Shown piece after piece: positions 22,950-33,776 of a DNA stretch of 64,000 bases. The notes under the pieces were generated by a model. That model searched no databases, had not been told where the DNA came from, and saw nothing but the letters and a program-made list of their open reading frames with translations. Location: NCBI GenBank assembly GCA_002794775.1, contig NBAY01000053.1, forward strand, positions 124,001 through 188,000, given 5' to 3'. The position numbers and the translations under genes are program-made. Numbering within the stretch: the first letter of the stretch is position 1; each line of letters opens with the position of its first letter. Source of the DNA: Porodaedalea pini (Eukaryota > Basidiomycota > Agaricomycetes > Hymenochaetales > Hymenochaetaceae).

Positions 22950-25900
22950 TCACAGGTCATCCAACAGATCATCCACCTCATCGTCGTCTCCTTCGGCTTC
23001 ATCTACCTCAATCGTTGTATCCATAATAGAGTCAAATTCTATCGTTCGCTCGTTAGGTAGATCAGTGTTATCCACTGAGTCGTCGCGCTGAGACTGTTCA
23101 GCCCGTCTCTTCAAGAAGGATCTATTGACGAGGGTTGACTCATTATGAGTATCAAGGTTATTCGGAGTAGGAGTCTAGGCCTGCTTACCCGCCGCGAGAT
23201 TTGATCTTTGGTTTCGGGGAGGGCGGCGGAGTTAGCTCTTCCGTCTCCGTATCGCTCGGTGCAGGCACAGACTCTATCTCGAGCTCTTCACCCTCATCGC
23301 TGTCCGGAACCGTCTCAATCACGACTGGAGCCTTTCTCCTGTCGAGAAGAAGTTGGGGGGGGGGGGGGGGATAGAGAGGGGAAATGAGATGGAGACAGGA
23401 CTGATTTGATATAAACGTACGCTGCTCGTTTAGGAAGGGTGCGCGTCGGCGCAGATGGCGTCCCATCCTCCGAAGACTCCGCATCAGAGTTAGAGACGCG
23501 GCGTTTCCTACGCAAAATAATTAAAATATAGAAGGTATCTATTTCTTACATTCCGACTCACTTGGCTTTACCTCTGCCCTTACTCATCGGGTTCGGTTCA
23601 GGGGTACCTCTGTAATCATCCTCATCTGCGCCTTCTGTCGTGATCGTCACGATACTCTCAGAGCGCCTACACCCGCTGTCAGCATGCCTTCCATTTGAAA
23701 GGGTGAAAGGATCACATACCGCTTCCTTGCGCCTCGTTTTGGCCTTTCTTCCTCCTCCTCGTCTTCCGGAATGATGTCATCCAAAAACTCGAACAGATCT
23801 TTGAGCTCTTCAAGCTGCCTATACTCTTCTTCATTAAAGCTGGCAAGCTGTGTCTCAAATTTACTTGACATTGCTTTCTCGAAGCGCGAGAGTGCATTGG
23901 TGCTGGTAGCGTCTTTAAGGGGACGCCGCTGCACGCATTCATAATGAGTAAGCATCAGTGGAAGATCAGTCGAGTGGAATAGGGAGCCCAAAGGTAACGC
24001 ACAGAGCGAATGTTGTTAACTAGCAGCTTGAGTGTCCGGACCTTGTCGTCGTCGACTTCATCGGGGAGATAGAGTTTCCCAAGGAGCTGACATAGAACCT
24101 TCTTATCATCCCCTACAAACCGTTATTAGCAACGCTCACTGGGCTGGACAGGTTGTTGGGACTTACTTTCAAGTTCGTTATTAAACAGAGCCTTGACGAT
24201 TTCGATGGCCAAATCAAAATGAACATGCTGGTCTGTTTGTCGGCCATCCACTTCCCTATAAACATAGCGTCCGTAAATTAACATGCTCTTGTGTATATCA
24301 AAGACAAATACTGACATAGACTTCTGCGGATCCATCCAATCGACGAGCAACAAACCGGCTTGCAATGGGCTGACCATCTCTTCATCTTCGTCGAGTTCAC
24401 GATGCATCCGTGAGAGATCCTCGTACGTCGACAAGAATATCTATCGCATACCGTCAATAGTATCTTTCTCCCTCCCCTCCTAAAGCAAGTGCGACGTACC
24501 TTCTGCATGCGTCGCTGATTTGGCGATGAGGAGTAGCAGTAGGCAGGGAGAAAATACGACAGGCACTGCCGAACTTCTTGGTTATCTACGGTCTCCGGAG
24601 ACATGTACGCAAGCACGAGGCTTTGCAAAACCTGGAAAAAGGATCTAAGATATGCTACATACTTGGCGCGGAACAAATAATTGTTTTACCTTCTCGTCAG
24701 TGACCATACCCGATATCATCAGTTTCGCGAGCCCCTTGCAGAGCAATGCTTGCACAGCGTGAGAGTCTGTGCTTTCAAAAAGCTTCGTGAGGAACTCTAC
24801 AACGCGGTCTCCCTTCAAAGAATAATCATAAGCAGTTGTCCGATATACACCAAACAAAGCATTGGCGCACCCCGATATTGGTATTTCTCAGGAAATCACC
24901 CTCGTACACCATTAATACATCGAAGACGATCTGCAAGATACGAATCTTGAGTGGTTCAGGGGATGGGTGAATTTGTTGTAGGAAAAGCGGGAAAGAATTC
25001 AATGCCATGCCCTGTGATACAGTAAAGAAAGCCAACACTTATTAGCTTTGTCAAAATAGAACTGTATGAAAGACCTACGCGAGCGATGAGACAGCATAAT
25101 CCAAGACAGATAAAGCCTTTCTCTCTGAGCAAAAGTTCCTTACGCTTGACAGCAGGAAGGATTAGCTCGCCGAGTATACCTTCAAGGGTCGAGTTCCTTT
25201 CAAATGACTGATGACAGTCAAATTAATCTCCAATTAGCAAGAGAACGGGGTGAGGGATCGGGAAGCCTACGCTATTAACACGTTCCAGCATACCAATACA
25301 CAACGAGAGGCAGCGCAAATCAATAGTGTCCGCGTGTTCACGTTCTTCCAGTGTCATCTCCGCAGGTGGTTTACGCGGGCGACCGGGAGTTCGCGCTGGC
25401 ATGGGTGTATCATCGACACTCATGCCCGAGTCTGCACCTTGACCTCTCTGTATCGTCACTCTCGTCAGTACCGCAATTTCCGCTGCAGAAGGTATCGCTT
25501 ACAGGATCATCCTCATCCGTATCCGTATCCCGCAGGTCATGAATAACCTCGACCACAATACGGATCAGGTCATGTTCGTCAGAAGACAGTTTTCGAAGGA
25601 TGTCAAGACTAAGAGGGACCAGATTGTCAGGAAGGGAGTCTTGTGAGATCATGTATCCTACATCAGAACGAGTTAGTTGGAGATAGGCACAATTCAGGAA
25701 TAGCTACTCACGGACAAGGGCAAACATTTTCCTTCGTCCGATTTCATCCGCATAGTCCAAGTTCAAAGACAGTTTCATCAGCTCGCTGAGAATGAACTGC
25801 TTGTCAGCCACCTCCGCACTTTTGCTGCTGCCCTCAAGTGCATCTTCTGCTCCGAACGCCCTGTTCTCCTCATCGATTTGTCCACGGCTCACGAGATTAT

Positions 25901-27242
25901 TGTACAACGCTTGGATTTTGAACGCGAGAGCGGTCATAACAGGCATGTTCGTCTCAACACGCGCGTCGTCTTCCGCCTTGATGCAATAATCGACGAACAC
26001 ACGCGCTAGAAACGCTTTCGTAGGTGTGAGATCTTGCCAGTACGTATCACCGAACTCTATGCCATCAAGGATGTCTCCCCGCGCCTTAAACAAGGACATC
26101 AGTGCTTCTTGCGCAGGATTATCCTCCTCAGCATTCACGTAGAGCTCAAAATCGAAAAGCTCAATAAAGTGCATGATGTCTGGGCTTGTGTCGACCCACG
26201 ATGCGATAAGCTTCGCCGCGGCGGAGCACACAGTCGCTTCACGGTCCTTGAGGCCCGCCAAAACGAGAAGCTCACGTTGTGCGATGGTAAGCTGCTTGGG
26301 GCTTTCAAGCTGCTCAAGTACGGGGGCATAAACCATTTTGCGGATATTTGCGTCGACATCACGAGTGCGCTTGATGATAGCTGGTACGGTGGCCGGTGTA
26401 AGAGGAATTCGTTGTAGTGCCGCTTTTCGAACTTCACTATGGAAAGCTTAACGAAGGGTTAGAATAAAGTAAAAAGGCACGTACGATGCTGGGTCGTGAG
26501 CAAGTGAATCCAATATTACTTCCATGAGCTCCTCCTGGTCATCGTCTGCGTTATCTGGGATAAGCATCTTGGTAAGGGCAACGATGGCCTGGGTGCGCAC
26601 TGCCGGTTCTTTATCATGTGCACGATTTACGAGGGCTGGATAGAGGAGGTTATACATGTCCTCGCTGCAGTGATGTTAAGTCACTCATTTTGATCCATCA
26701 ACAAAATACATACTCCATTTCACCCATGTTCGCAATAACTTCTGCCACGACTTGAAGAACACGAAAACGGACATTCCTATCCTTGGCCTCGAAACCTTTG
26801 AGTAAATATTTAATGAGGCGAGTTACGAAACGCGAGGTCGGAGTTTCGTCTTGTTCATCCTCATTCTCCGCCACTTGTTTCTCTGGTTGACATGAGTTTT
26901 GGCTTTCCTCTATCTGGCAAACCCACCTTTCTCGTTGATGAACTTCACGTATCCCGCCACGAACTTCACAATCCGGTCGACAACACTAGCACCTTTCTTC
27001 AGGGGCAGAATACGGATGATCACATCGATAAACAAATCCTCGAACGCCTTCTCTCCCGTGAGTTGAATATCGATTCCATTTTGTAACGGGGCCGTGACAG
27101 ACGCGGCGGCGCTGTGGAGTTTGTTCAACGCAACAAAATTCTTCTGGTGATTCGCGGTCGAGATCTGCGCCTGTTCAAAGATCTTCGGTAGACTCTCAGG
27201 AAGTACAGTGAGGACCGGAGTTTCCGTCCTTTGCAGAGGCAT
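22950..27242 (-). CDS. Condensin subunit CAP-G (Ycg1/Cnd3), copy A
   Basis: Encodes the HEAT-repeat subunit of condensin, which binds DNA and the kleisin to compact mitotic chromosomes. The start is at 27242 (exon 1 26927-27242, then a 44-nt intron). CAP-G hallmarks run in order. The N-terminus has KIFEQAQISTANHQKN and DRIVKFVAGYVKFIN. HEAT repeats follow with NVRFRVLQVVAEVI, EPAVRTQAIVALTKM, EVRKAALQRIPLTPAT and LTIAQRELLVLAGL, then DEIGRRKMFALVR. The C-terminal half has DLRCLSLCIGML, ILGELILPAVKRKE and VRQCLSYFLPAYCYSSP. The tail is acidic, Ser-rich and disordered, ending DDEVDDLLDDL at a TGA (22950-22952). Length is about 1,050-1,100 residues. Many short introns are present. The intron at 24256-24321 is absent from copy B, and one intron near 23340-23420 has a run of 16 C before its acceptor. 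No disabling change was seen. Confidence 0.93.
23355..23370. repeat. G16/C16 homopolymer in a condensin A intron
   Basis: Sixteen consecutive G on the plus strand, i.e. C16 on the coding strand. It lies about 20 nt upstream of the acceptor CTTCTCGACAG, where it forms part of the polypyrimidine tract. Length variation is likely in populations and in sequencing. Confidence 0.9.
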
Positions 27243-27284
27243 GATAGTGATGAGAAGCAGTAAGGGAGGGATGAAGCCGCAGAA

Positions 27285-27290
27285 ACGCGT
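27285..27290. promoter_or_regulatory. ACGCGT (MCB-like) motif upstream of condensin copy A
   Basis: ACGCGT lies 43 bp upstream of the copy A start codon. In ascomycete yeasts this is the MluI cell-cycle box bound by MBF (Mbp1/Swi6), and fungal orthologues bind similar sites. A second ACGCGT lies on the copy B side at 33646-33651. Function here is inferred from the motif only. Confidence 0.4.
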
Positions 27291-27321
27291 TGAACCCGAC
27301 GCGACGAGGTCACGAAGTCAC

Positions 27322-27332
27322 GTGCGCAGACG
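27322..27332. repeat. LINE target-site duplication, left copy
   Basis: GTGCGCAGACG, identical to 33638-33648. The flanking bases differ (TCAC before, TTTATAAT after), so the duplication is exactly 11 bp. Confidence 0.92.
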
Positions 27333-27498
27333 TTTATAATATTGCACTACTCTGCACTAGCTACACTACCGGGGAAGACATAAGAGAGAAGGGGCAGGAA
27401 ACGGACAAGGAAAACAGAGAAAAATGCGTCGTGGTAACTAAATGCATGGTTTCGTTAATGAAGGGGTGAAGTGACCGTTATGTGATTTGAATGTGGTT

Positions 27499-30400
27499 TT
27501 ATAAAAGATCGGGTGGGAGGTCAGAATAATAAGGCATAGCGTCAGGTGGACGACGGAAAGAGAAGTATGCGAATTGAATGAGTAACATAAAATTGGATGG
27601 TGAGAACCAATTTGAAAATAAAAGAGGGAGGGAAGGTTTGTGGTAATATTGACGACAAACTTGTGAAAAGAAAGGGCAAACATTAAGAATATGATGGATA
27701 TCATGTTTGGAGCAGAGGGGATCCGGGCACCGGCCTGGCAGGTTTTGGTCATGCATATCGTGGGTGTTGAGGAGGATCCCAGCTGCTCTCGATTGGAGAT
27801 GGCGGGGAATACGCTTCTTGGGGTTAAGCCTCAGAAAGGGCCGTAACTGGCGCCGTGGGTAGAGGATGAAAGGCGCGGTAGCTACGCTGTGATGGTATCG
27901 GAGGTTTAAGATACGATTCCGCCATTTGGCCAAAAGGTCGGTGGAAAATTGCGCATGAAGGTTGGCTAGTGAGGCAGGTGCTAAGACTTTATGCTGTGCT
28001 CGTGAAGCTTGGGACGCGAGCTGGTCTGCTCGCGAGTTGCCGGGTAATCCCATGTGGGATGGCAGCCATTGCACTGAGATGGTTGATGCGGGATGGTGCA
28101 AGGATAAGAATATACCGCAGAATCGGCGGAAGGCTGTGATGAAAGCAGCATGATGAGGATCCGCTGAGAATATGAGTCGAGCACAATTCGCGGAGTCTGT
28201 GACGACGCGCAGATGGCAAGGATGAGCGCAGTGTGTGAATAAGGTAGAAAAACGCGAGATGCCGGCGATGAGAGCCTGCTGTTCTTTGTAAAGAATATTG
28301 CTTTGGATGTGCGCATTTGAAGAGTAGGACGCAAGTTCGCGTCGGTTATGCATGATGGAAAAACTGTGACCGCCGGTGGGGACGTTGTCCTGCTCGATGA
28401 CAGAGCCATCTGTGAATAAAAAGTATTGAAAGGGGGGCGGATGATTGAAAAGCTGGAGAAAGGATTTTCTAGCAAAGAGACTGTGGTTACGAGAGGTGAG
28501 AGGAACAAGGGAAAGACGTGAATGAATAGGTGGAATGATTGGGTAAAGATTGGTAGGTGGGATAATAATATCGGCGGGAAGAGAATTTCAAATGTCCGCA
28601 GAAGGGGGAAGAGAGGGGCGAGACGATGATACATAGGAAGTTATGAAATGTTTGGATTGATATTGGATAAAAAGATCGATCGGTGGGATTGAAAGTAAGG
28701 AGCCAGCTGCGTCTTTGTTGATGTCATGAGAAAGCATAAGAGAGAGAGCGCAATGTTGTACTGGTTCTAGAAAAGTGTGAATAGCGGGAGAATCGGGAAA
28801 GAGTTGAGCGCCGTAAACGGCGACAGAACGAATGAGATTGAAATAGAGAAGACGTGTGTATTCGAGATATGCGCCGTGAGAAGAGCGAAATAGAAAGGCG
28901 CGTTGATGAAGGGTGGAAAGAGCTTTATTGGCTCGTGATTGGAGATGTAAAGACAGGACTAGGTGGTGGTGAAAAATGACACCCAACCATGTAATATGGG
29001 AGCAAGGGTGAATAGTTAAAGATGGTGATAGAATAAGGGACGGTTGATTCTCAGGTTGCATTGGAAAAGATGCAGCCTTGAGACCGTGAACATTATGAGG
29101 GGTGAAATGAATGAGTTCGATAGAATCTGGGTCAATGGAAAGGCCCAGTTGTGAAAATTGCAAGGAAAGAAAGTGGTATTGGTTGCATAAACGAATGAGG
29201 TTGGTCCGCATGCTTAAGGAGCGTGCAGAAAGAAGATGGTCATCCATGTATGCAAGAAGAGGGCGATTGTAGGGAAATTGTTTATAATAGGCTTCGATAG
29301 CCGGAGCGGCCGTGAAGATAGAAATAAGGGGAGAAAGGGGGGACCCTTGGGGGACGCCCCGGTTGGGTTTGGTGAAAGTGTCTGAAAAAAAACTGATTGA
29401 AGTGAAGGGAAATGGGACGATCGCGCATCCAATGGGATACGCAATTGATGAGGTTAGGGTGGATGTTAGACCAGGTTAGGCGGTCGATAAGGAGTGGATG
29501 GGAAATGTTATCGAAAAAGCCTTGAATGTCAATAGTGATCACGGACGTCAACAGCCGACGGTTCCGAGGTTCAAAAGGGCCGAGGCCAGGAGTAGAGGTG
29601 AAAGGGGAAAAAATAAAAGGTTTGAAGTTGTTTAGATGTAAAAGTTCGTAGCAGGCCATCAGAGAGGATAAAGCTTTCTGACATCCATGCTGTGAAGAGG
29701 GAATAAGAGAACATTGTTCGAATATTATTTGAAGGCGATTAAAGAGAATTCATTCGAAAAGTTTGCTCATCGTATCAACAAGGGCGATAGGGCAAAAGGA
29801 ACGGGGGAGAGAAAAATCTGAGTGTTTTGGTTTGGGAATGAAGGTAATGATAGAATGTTTGAAAGATGAAGGGAAATAACCGAATGAAAGGCAAAAGGAA
29901 AAAATTTGAGAAAAGAACTGAGGTTCAAGTTCGATAAAAAGTTTTAAATGAAGATAGGAAAAGCAATTACTGCCCGGAGCAGTAGCGTCGTAGGTGCCCT
30001 TGAGGGCTTGAAGCATTTCATCGACTGAGACAGGCTCAATTTCGACTGGAGGAGGGAGCGAATGCTGATCACGATAACCAGTAGGAAGCGCAGGGAAGAA
30101 TGTAGAGCGGAAAAGCTCGGACTTCTTGCTCTCATTAAGTGTGTATCGCCCAGACAGGAGTTTTAGGGCACTGATAGGGTGGTGGCGGCCCACAGTGCCC
30201 AAATGTTTACGTTTCCAGATCGATGAGTGATTGGAGCGGTGTAGGAGGTTACCGAAAAATGTGGATTTGGCGTTGGCAAGGGTTTTATTGAGTTGGGCTA
30301 GGTTATGTGGCGAGGGGTCAGCGTGGTGCACTTGGTAGTCAAGACTGCATTGCTCGGTCCACCAAGAGTGGGGCCCGAGATACGTTCGGGGTTTATGCTT

Positions 30401-31330
30401 TCGTAGAAAGTGAGAGGTAAAAGAGGAAAAGGAGGTGTAAAACGAATGGAGTTTGTCATCAAGCTGAGAAGAATCGTGAATGTCAGATGTATCGAAAGAA
30501 AAAAGGCACGATTCGTGAAATTCAGAGATTAATGAGGGGATATCTCATTTTCAAACAAGACGAAGGGGGTGAGTGTCTGGTGGTGGAGAGAAAGAAATAG
30601 GTATGTTGAAAATGAGGGGAAGGTGATCAGAATGAAATTCAAATGAGGAATCACCGATAAGAAGAGATTGATTAATGAAGGGAAGGATGTCCGGAGAGCT
30701 GATAACAAGGTCGAGAGTAGAAGATCCAAGGGGTTGAAAAAAAGTAGGTATAGTTGGAGGGTTGGCAACAATTAAAGAAAAACTATCGAGCCATTGTAAG
30801 AAAGGTTCGGAAGAAGGAAAATGACGAGATAAATGGGTATCAGACCATAAGGCAGAATGGCGGTTGAAGTCTCCCACAAAAATATGGGTGTCGGCGACCG
30901 GAGGGTTGGGAAACGGGTCTTCAAAAGAATGAGAACTAGTGGAACTATAGACGTTCCAGATATAAAAAGGAGAGAGCGATGGGCCACGGTCAATACTGAT
31001 GGTGACTTGGCAAATAGGGTGAGAAAGGTGGGGTTGAGAGCTGAAAAGGTGAGCTATGCGTGGGTGGAGAAAAGTAGCACAGCTAGGGCGGATAGAAGTG
31101 GATTGAGGGGGGAGGATGCAGATAAAAGGGTCCGAATTACGGGTAACGAATTGATGTTCACCCGAAGGGGAATTTTTTGAAGGGACGATTGTAGTGACAG
31201 TAGGGATTTCCTGTAAACAAATAATATCGGGGCACAGATTGCCACGATGAAAAAGAGATTTAAAAAGAAGGTCAGATGTCGCTTCAGAACGACGAACGTT
31301 AAGAGAAAGGATTGAAATAGAAGAGGTCAT
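27499..31330 (-). pseudogene. LINE ORF2: endonuclease, reverse transcriptase, RNase H; disrupted
   Basis: About 1,277 codons with lesions. The N-terminal AP-endonuclease has SLNVRRSEA, CLQEIPT, VGDFNRHSALW and FHSDHLPLIF (about 31330-30600). The RT region has IPKPKHSDFSLPRSFCPI, IDIQGFFDNISHPLLIDRL, GVPQGSPLSPL and the catalytic box LAYMDDHLL. That box is YMDD rather than the YADD/FADD usual in LINEs (near 29247). RNase H has FTDGS, KEQQALIAG, VVTDSAN and GLPGNSRAD. Disruptions are TGA at 30551-30553, 30545-30547, 29750-29752 and 28588-28590, and one extra base in an A8/T8 run at 29385-29392. The extra base shifts the frame just before the GVPQGSP motif. The frame is otherwise continuous from ATG to the final stop at 27499. 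Confidence 0.88.
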
Positions 31331-33580
31331 TTAGAGAGGGGGTCGATAGTTACGTCGAGCAGGGCAGGCGGAAGACCTGGCGTTATGATCGCCGTTGCAG
31401 TTAATGCAGTGCGTGAAATGTTGGCACGCGAGGTTATTGGAAGCAGTGCATGGAGCGCATTTGGCGACATGCACAGCGGTGCGGTGGGGTTCTGAACAGA
31501 TCGCGCAACGCGCGACTGATCGACATTTGATGGAGGAGTGGCCCAGGCGGTGACAGTTGTCACACTGGGAAATAGTTGGTCGGGTGCACATCTCCTCGAG
31601 GCGTCAGATGACACCGAAGATCGGGACGTTGCGGTTGTTGTGAAGGAAGAAATGATCAAACACTAGATGGTTAGTATCTTTCAGGATAATGGAAATGTTG
31701 CAATAGTCGAGGGTGTTGAGGCGCTCGATGGACACCATGAAGCGCGGAGGGTAGAGGAATTCCTGCTCCTCGAATTGGGGGAGGGAAGTGAGTTCTGCTG
31801 TTAAATCACTTTCGATGAAAAGAGCGTTAGTGTCTTTGTCAAATACCGGCACAGCTGGCAGGATGAGTTTGAACTGAGGGGATGGCGTAAACACTTTAGC
31901 GCTGTTAATGTTGATAATGTGGTTAAGGAGTGATGATAAAGAGGGGAAAGTGGAGTTGAAGTCGGCGCGAATATTGGTGAAAGAAATGCAAAGATTGCCA
32001 TTCGAAGTGTATTCGACGTTGAGAATAACGAGATGTTTGAACTCCGTGGAGCCCTTGAGTCCAGTTCAGACGGTGCTCTTAATGGAGTTAGGAAGGGGAC
32101 GGATGGCGAGGTTATCAGGAAGTGAGAAATAAACACGTTTGACGTTACGAATGTGCGTGTTAACTGAGCTGTTAGCCCGGTTCATGGGTTTGGTAATGAC
32201 CTCCCCGTCAGGGTGGTCAGTGGAAACCGTAGTGACTTTAGTGGGGATCTGTTTCAGTTTTTTCTGAGCAGCTCTGGTGTATGTGATGGTGGTGTACCCA
32301 TCTCTGTCCGTACCTACAGACTGGACGGGTGGAGTGTAAATAGTGGTAGAGAGGCCAGGTCGAGGTGCATTGTGTTCCAAGTGTATGTAGCCATCAGGCA
32401 CGTGTATAGTGCCTTGGGTGTCCATTCAATAGCCAGAGCCCGGGATACAGGTGTTGGCCATAGCAGCGGCGTAGTTAGTGCATCCGCCTTTGGGGGCGGG
32501 TACACGCTGTTTAACAACAGGTGGGGGAGGGGGGAAATGAGGGTCATGAGTGAAACGAGCGCTGAGTGGGTCCGGTAAATATTTAGGCTCTGCAGGAGTG
32601 TTAGATGAGAAAGAAACTTTGGGTTTAGAGGGGTTTTGTGCCTGTTTTTCAAGTTTGTTAGTTTTTTCCATTAGCGATGAAACCATAGATACAAGTGAAG
32701 AGATGGAACGGGACATAGTTGTAAGTTCATCGGTAATCTGTTCCTCGCATATATCTTGAGGGCTGCGATAAATATTATCAAAGACGTTTTTGCAATAAGG
32801 GGCGTGGATCTTGAAGGAAGTCTGAAATTGATTGAGAGAACTGTTAGCGTAATTCTCACGGGCAGTCTCATCATCGAAAGTGTTAGAACGGTTAATCCAA
32901 AAGCATAGAGATGATGCTATGCTAGCCATGTATCGGCCCATCATAGCGGGGTTATCATAAAAAGGTGTCGTTGCCGTCCAGGTGTCCTGATTGATAAGCG
33001 CGCGGAGCTCACGGACCGAGCTTTCGGCAAGCTCACGAGACTTCCTATTAACTGTTTCGGCGATAGCCGGATCCTCGTCATCGTTATCGATGGGGTCGTT
33101 ATCGAGCTGGGGAGGGGCGCTGTCGACGTATAGGTCGTCATCAGCGTCCATAGCGTCCTTGTCGTCCGGAATCTGGCCGATGGTAGCAGGGTTGCCGGGG
33201 GCGTCGCGTCCTTGGTGCTCGTCCTCGGAAGGAGACCGTTTGAGACTGGTTTGAGACGGGATATCAGGGGTGGGGGGGAGATCTCCCTGTTTACGGAGGG
33301 CGGCGGCGTGCTGGTCCGCGTCAGTATCGGGTGACCAATTGGCGATGTTTTTTCTCGCTAGGTCGCATACAGCTTGGTTGTGATTGTATGTCGAGTCGCG
33401 TCCGCACTGAGTACAGAGTTTCGCCGCGCCAGAGACACACGAGCGACTGTGATATGGGAGTTCGTATTTACACTCGTCACATTTCGTCGGGTCCTTGATA
33501 TTACCCAAGGATCTGAGCGATTTGGTACGGTGAAGGATCGCTGGCTTCGCGTTGGGGGGCGGGGCCATCGATGAAGGCAA
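31331..33580 (-). pseudogene. LINE ORF1 (zinc-finger RNA-binding protein), three in-frame TGA
   Basis: The 750-codon frame is interrupted at 32426-32428, 32066-32068 and 31604-31606, each a TGA that a single C-to-T change from CGA (Arg) would explain. The first 384 codons include a Cys-rich segment near residue 34 (CDECKYELPYHSRSC and CTQCGRDSTYNHNQAVC) and a long polar region. The last ~87 codons carry CCHC zinc knuckles (CDNCHRLGHSSIKC, CAICSEPHRTAVHVAKC, CINCNGDHNARSSAC) typical of LINE ORF1 proteins that coat the RNA. The first TGA is followed directly by an ATG in the same frame. The ORF ends in TAA immediately followed by the ATG of ORF2 (TAAATG), suggesting termination-reinitiation for ORF2. 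Confidence 0.85.
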
Positions 33581-33637
33581 AAGATTACACTGTTATGTAC
33601 TTTCCCACGGTCTGGATGATGGTGGTAAAAGGAAAAA

Positions 33638-33648
33638 GTGCGCAGACG
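33638..33648. repeat. LINE target-site duplication, right copy
   Basis: GTGCGCAGACG, identical to 27322-27332. Its last three bases together with the following CGT form an ACGCGT motif. Confidence 0.92.
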
Positions 33649-33651
33649 CGT
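33646..33651. promoter_or_regulatory. ACGCGT (MCB-like) motif upstream of condensin copy B
   Basis: ACGCGT, followed at once by GGCGCG, about 126 bp upstream of the copy B start. It spans the LINE insertion boundary: the target duplication ends inside the motif, so the copy A side kept only ACG followed by LINE sequence. MBF-type control is inferred from the motif alone. A TATA-like TATTTATAAG lies at about 33742-33751, roughly 27 bp before the ATG. Confidence 0.4.
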
Positions 33652-33776
33652 GGCGCGTTCGTTTCAATCGTTGTGGTTTCACGGTTGATGTTCTGAGCTT
33701 AATGTAATCCTTCGCTCCGACTCTGATCTACAGCTTAAGTCTATTTATAAGCATATCGCTGCTCAAGATACCGCCA

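Larger units (their letters stand above)
27333..33637 (-). mobile_element. Full-length LINE (Tad1/I-like) in the condensin intergenic promoter
   Basis: A non-LTR retrotransposon of 6,305 bp on the minus strand, bounded by the 11-bp duplications 27322-27332 and 33638-33648. The 5' end is at 33637, with a ~57-nt leader to the first ATG at 33580. ORF1 (33580-31331) encodes a Cys-rich RNA-binding protein. ORF2 (31330-27499) encodes an AP-type endonuclease, reverse transcriptase and RNase H. The 3' end is ATTATAAA without a poly(A) tail. The domain order endonuclease-RT-RNase H with zinc-knuckle ORF1 fits the Tad1/I-group elements of fungi. The element is now inactive, with seven in-frame TGA codons and one frameshift. 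The exact TSD and full length suggest a fairly recent insertion. Confidence 0.92.

Noticed and set aside
28588..32428. TGA recoded as a sense codon in the LINE
   Set aside because: CpG decay of CGA explains all seven sites and the ORF also has a frameshift. Kept only as an alternative in the findings.
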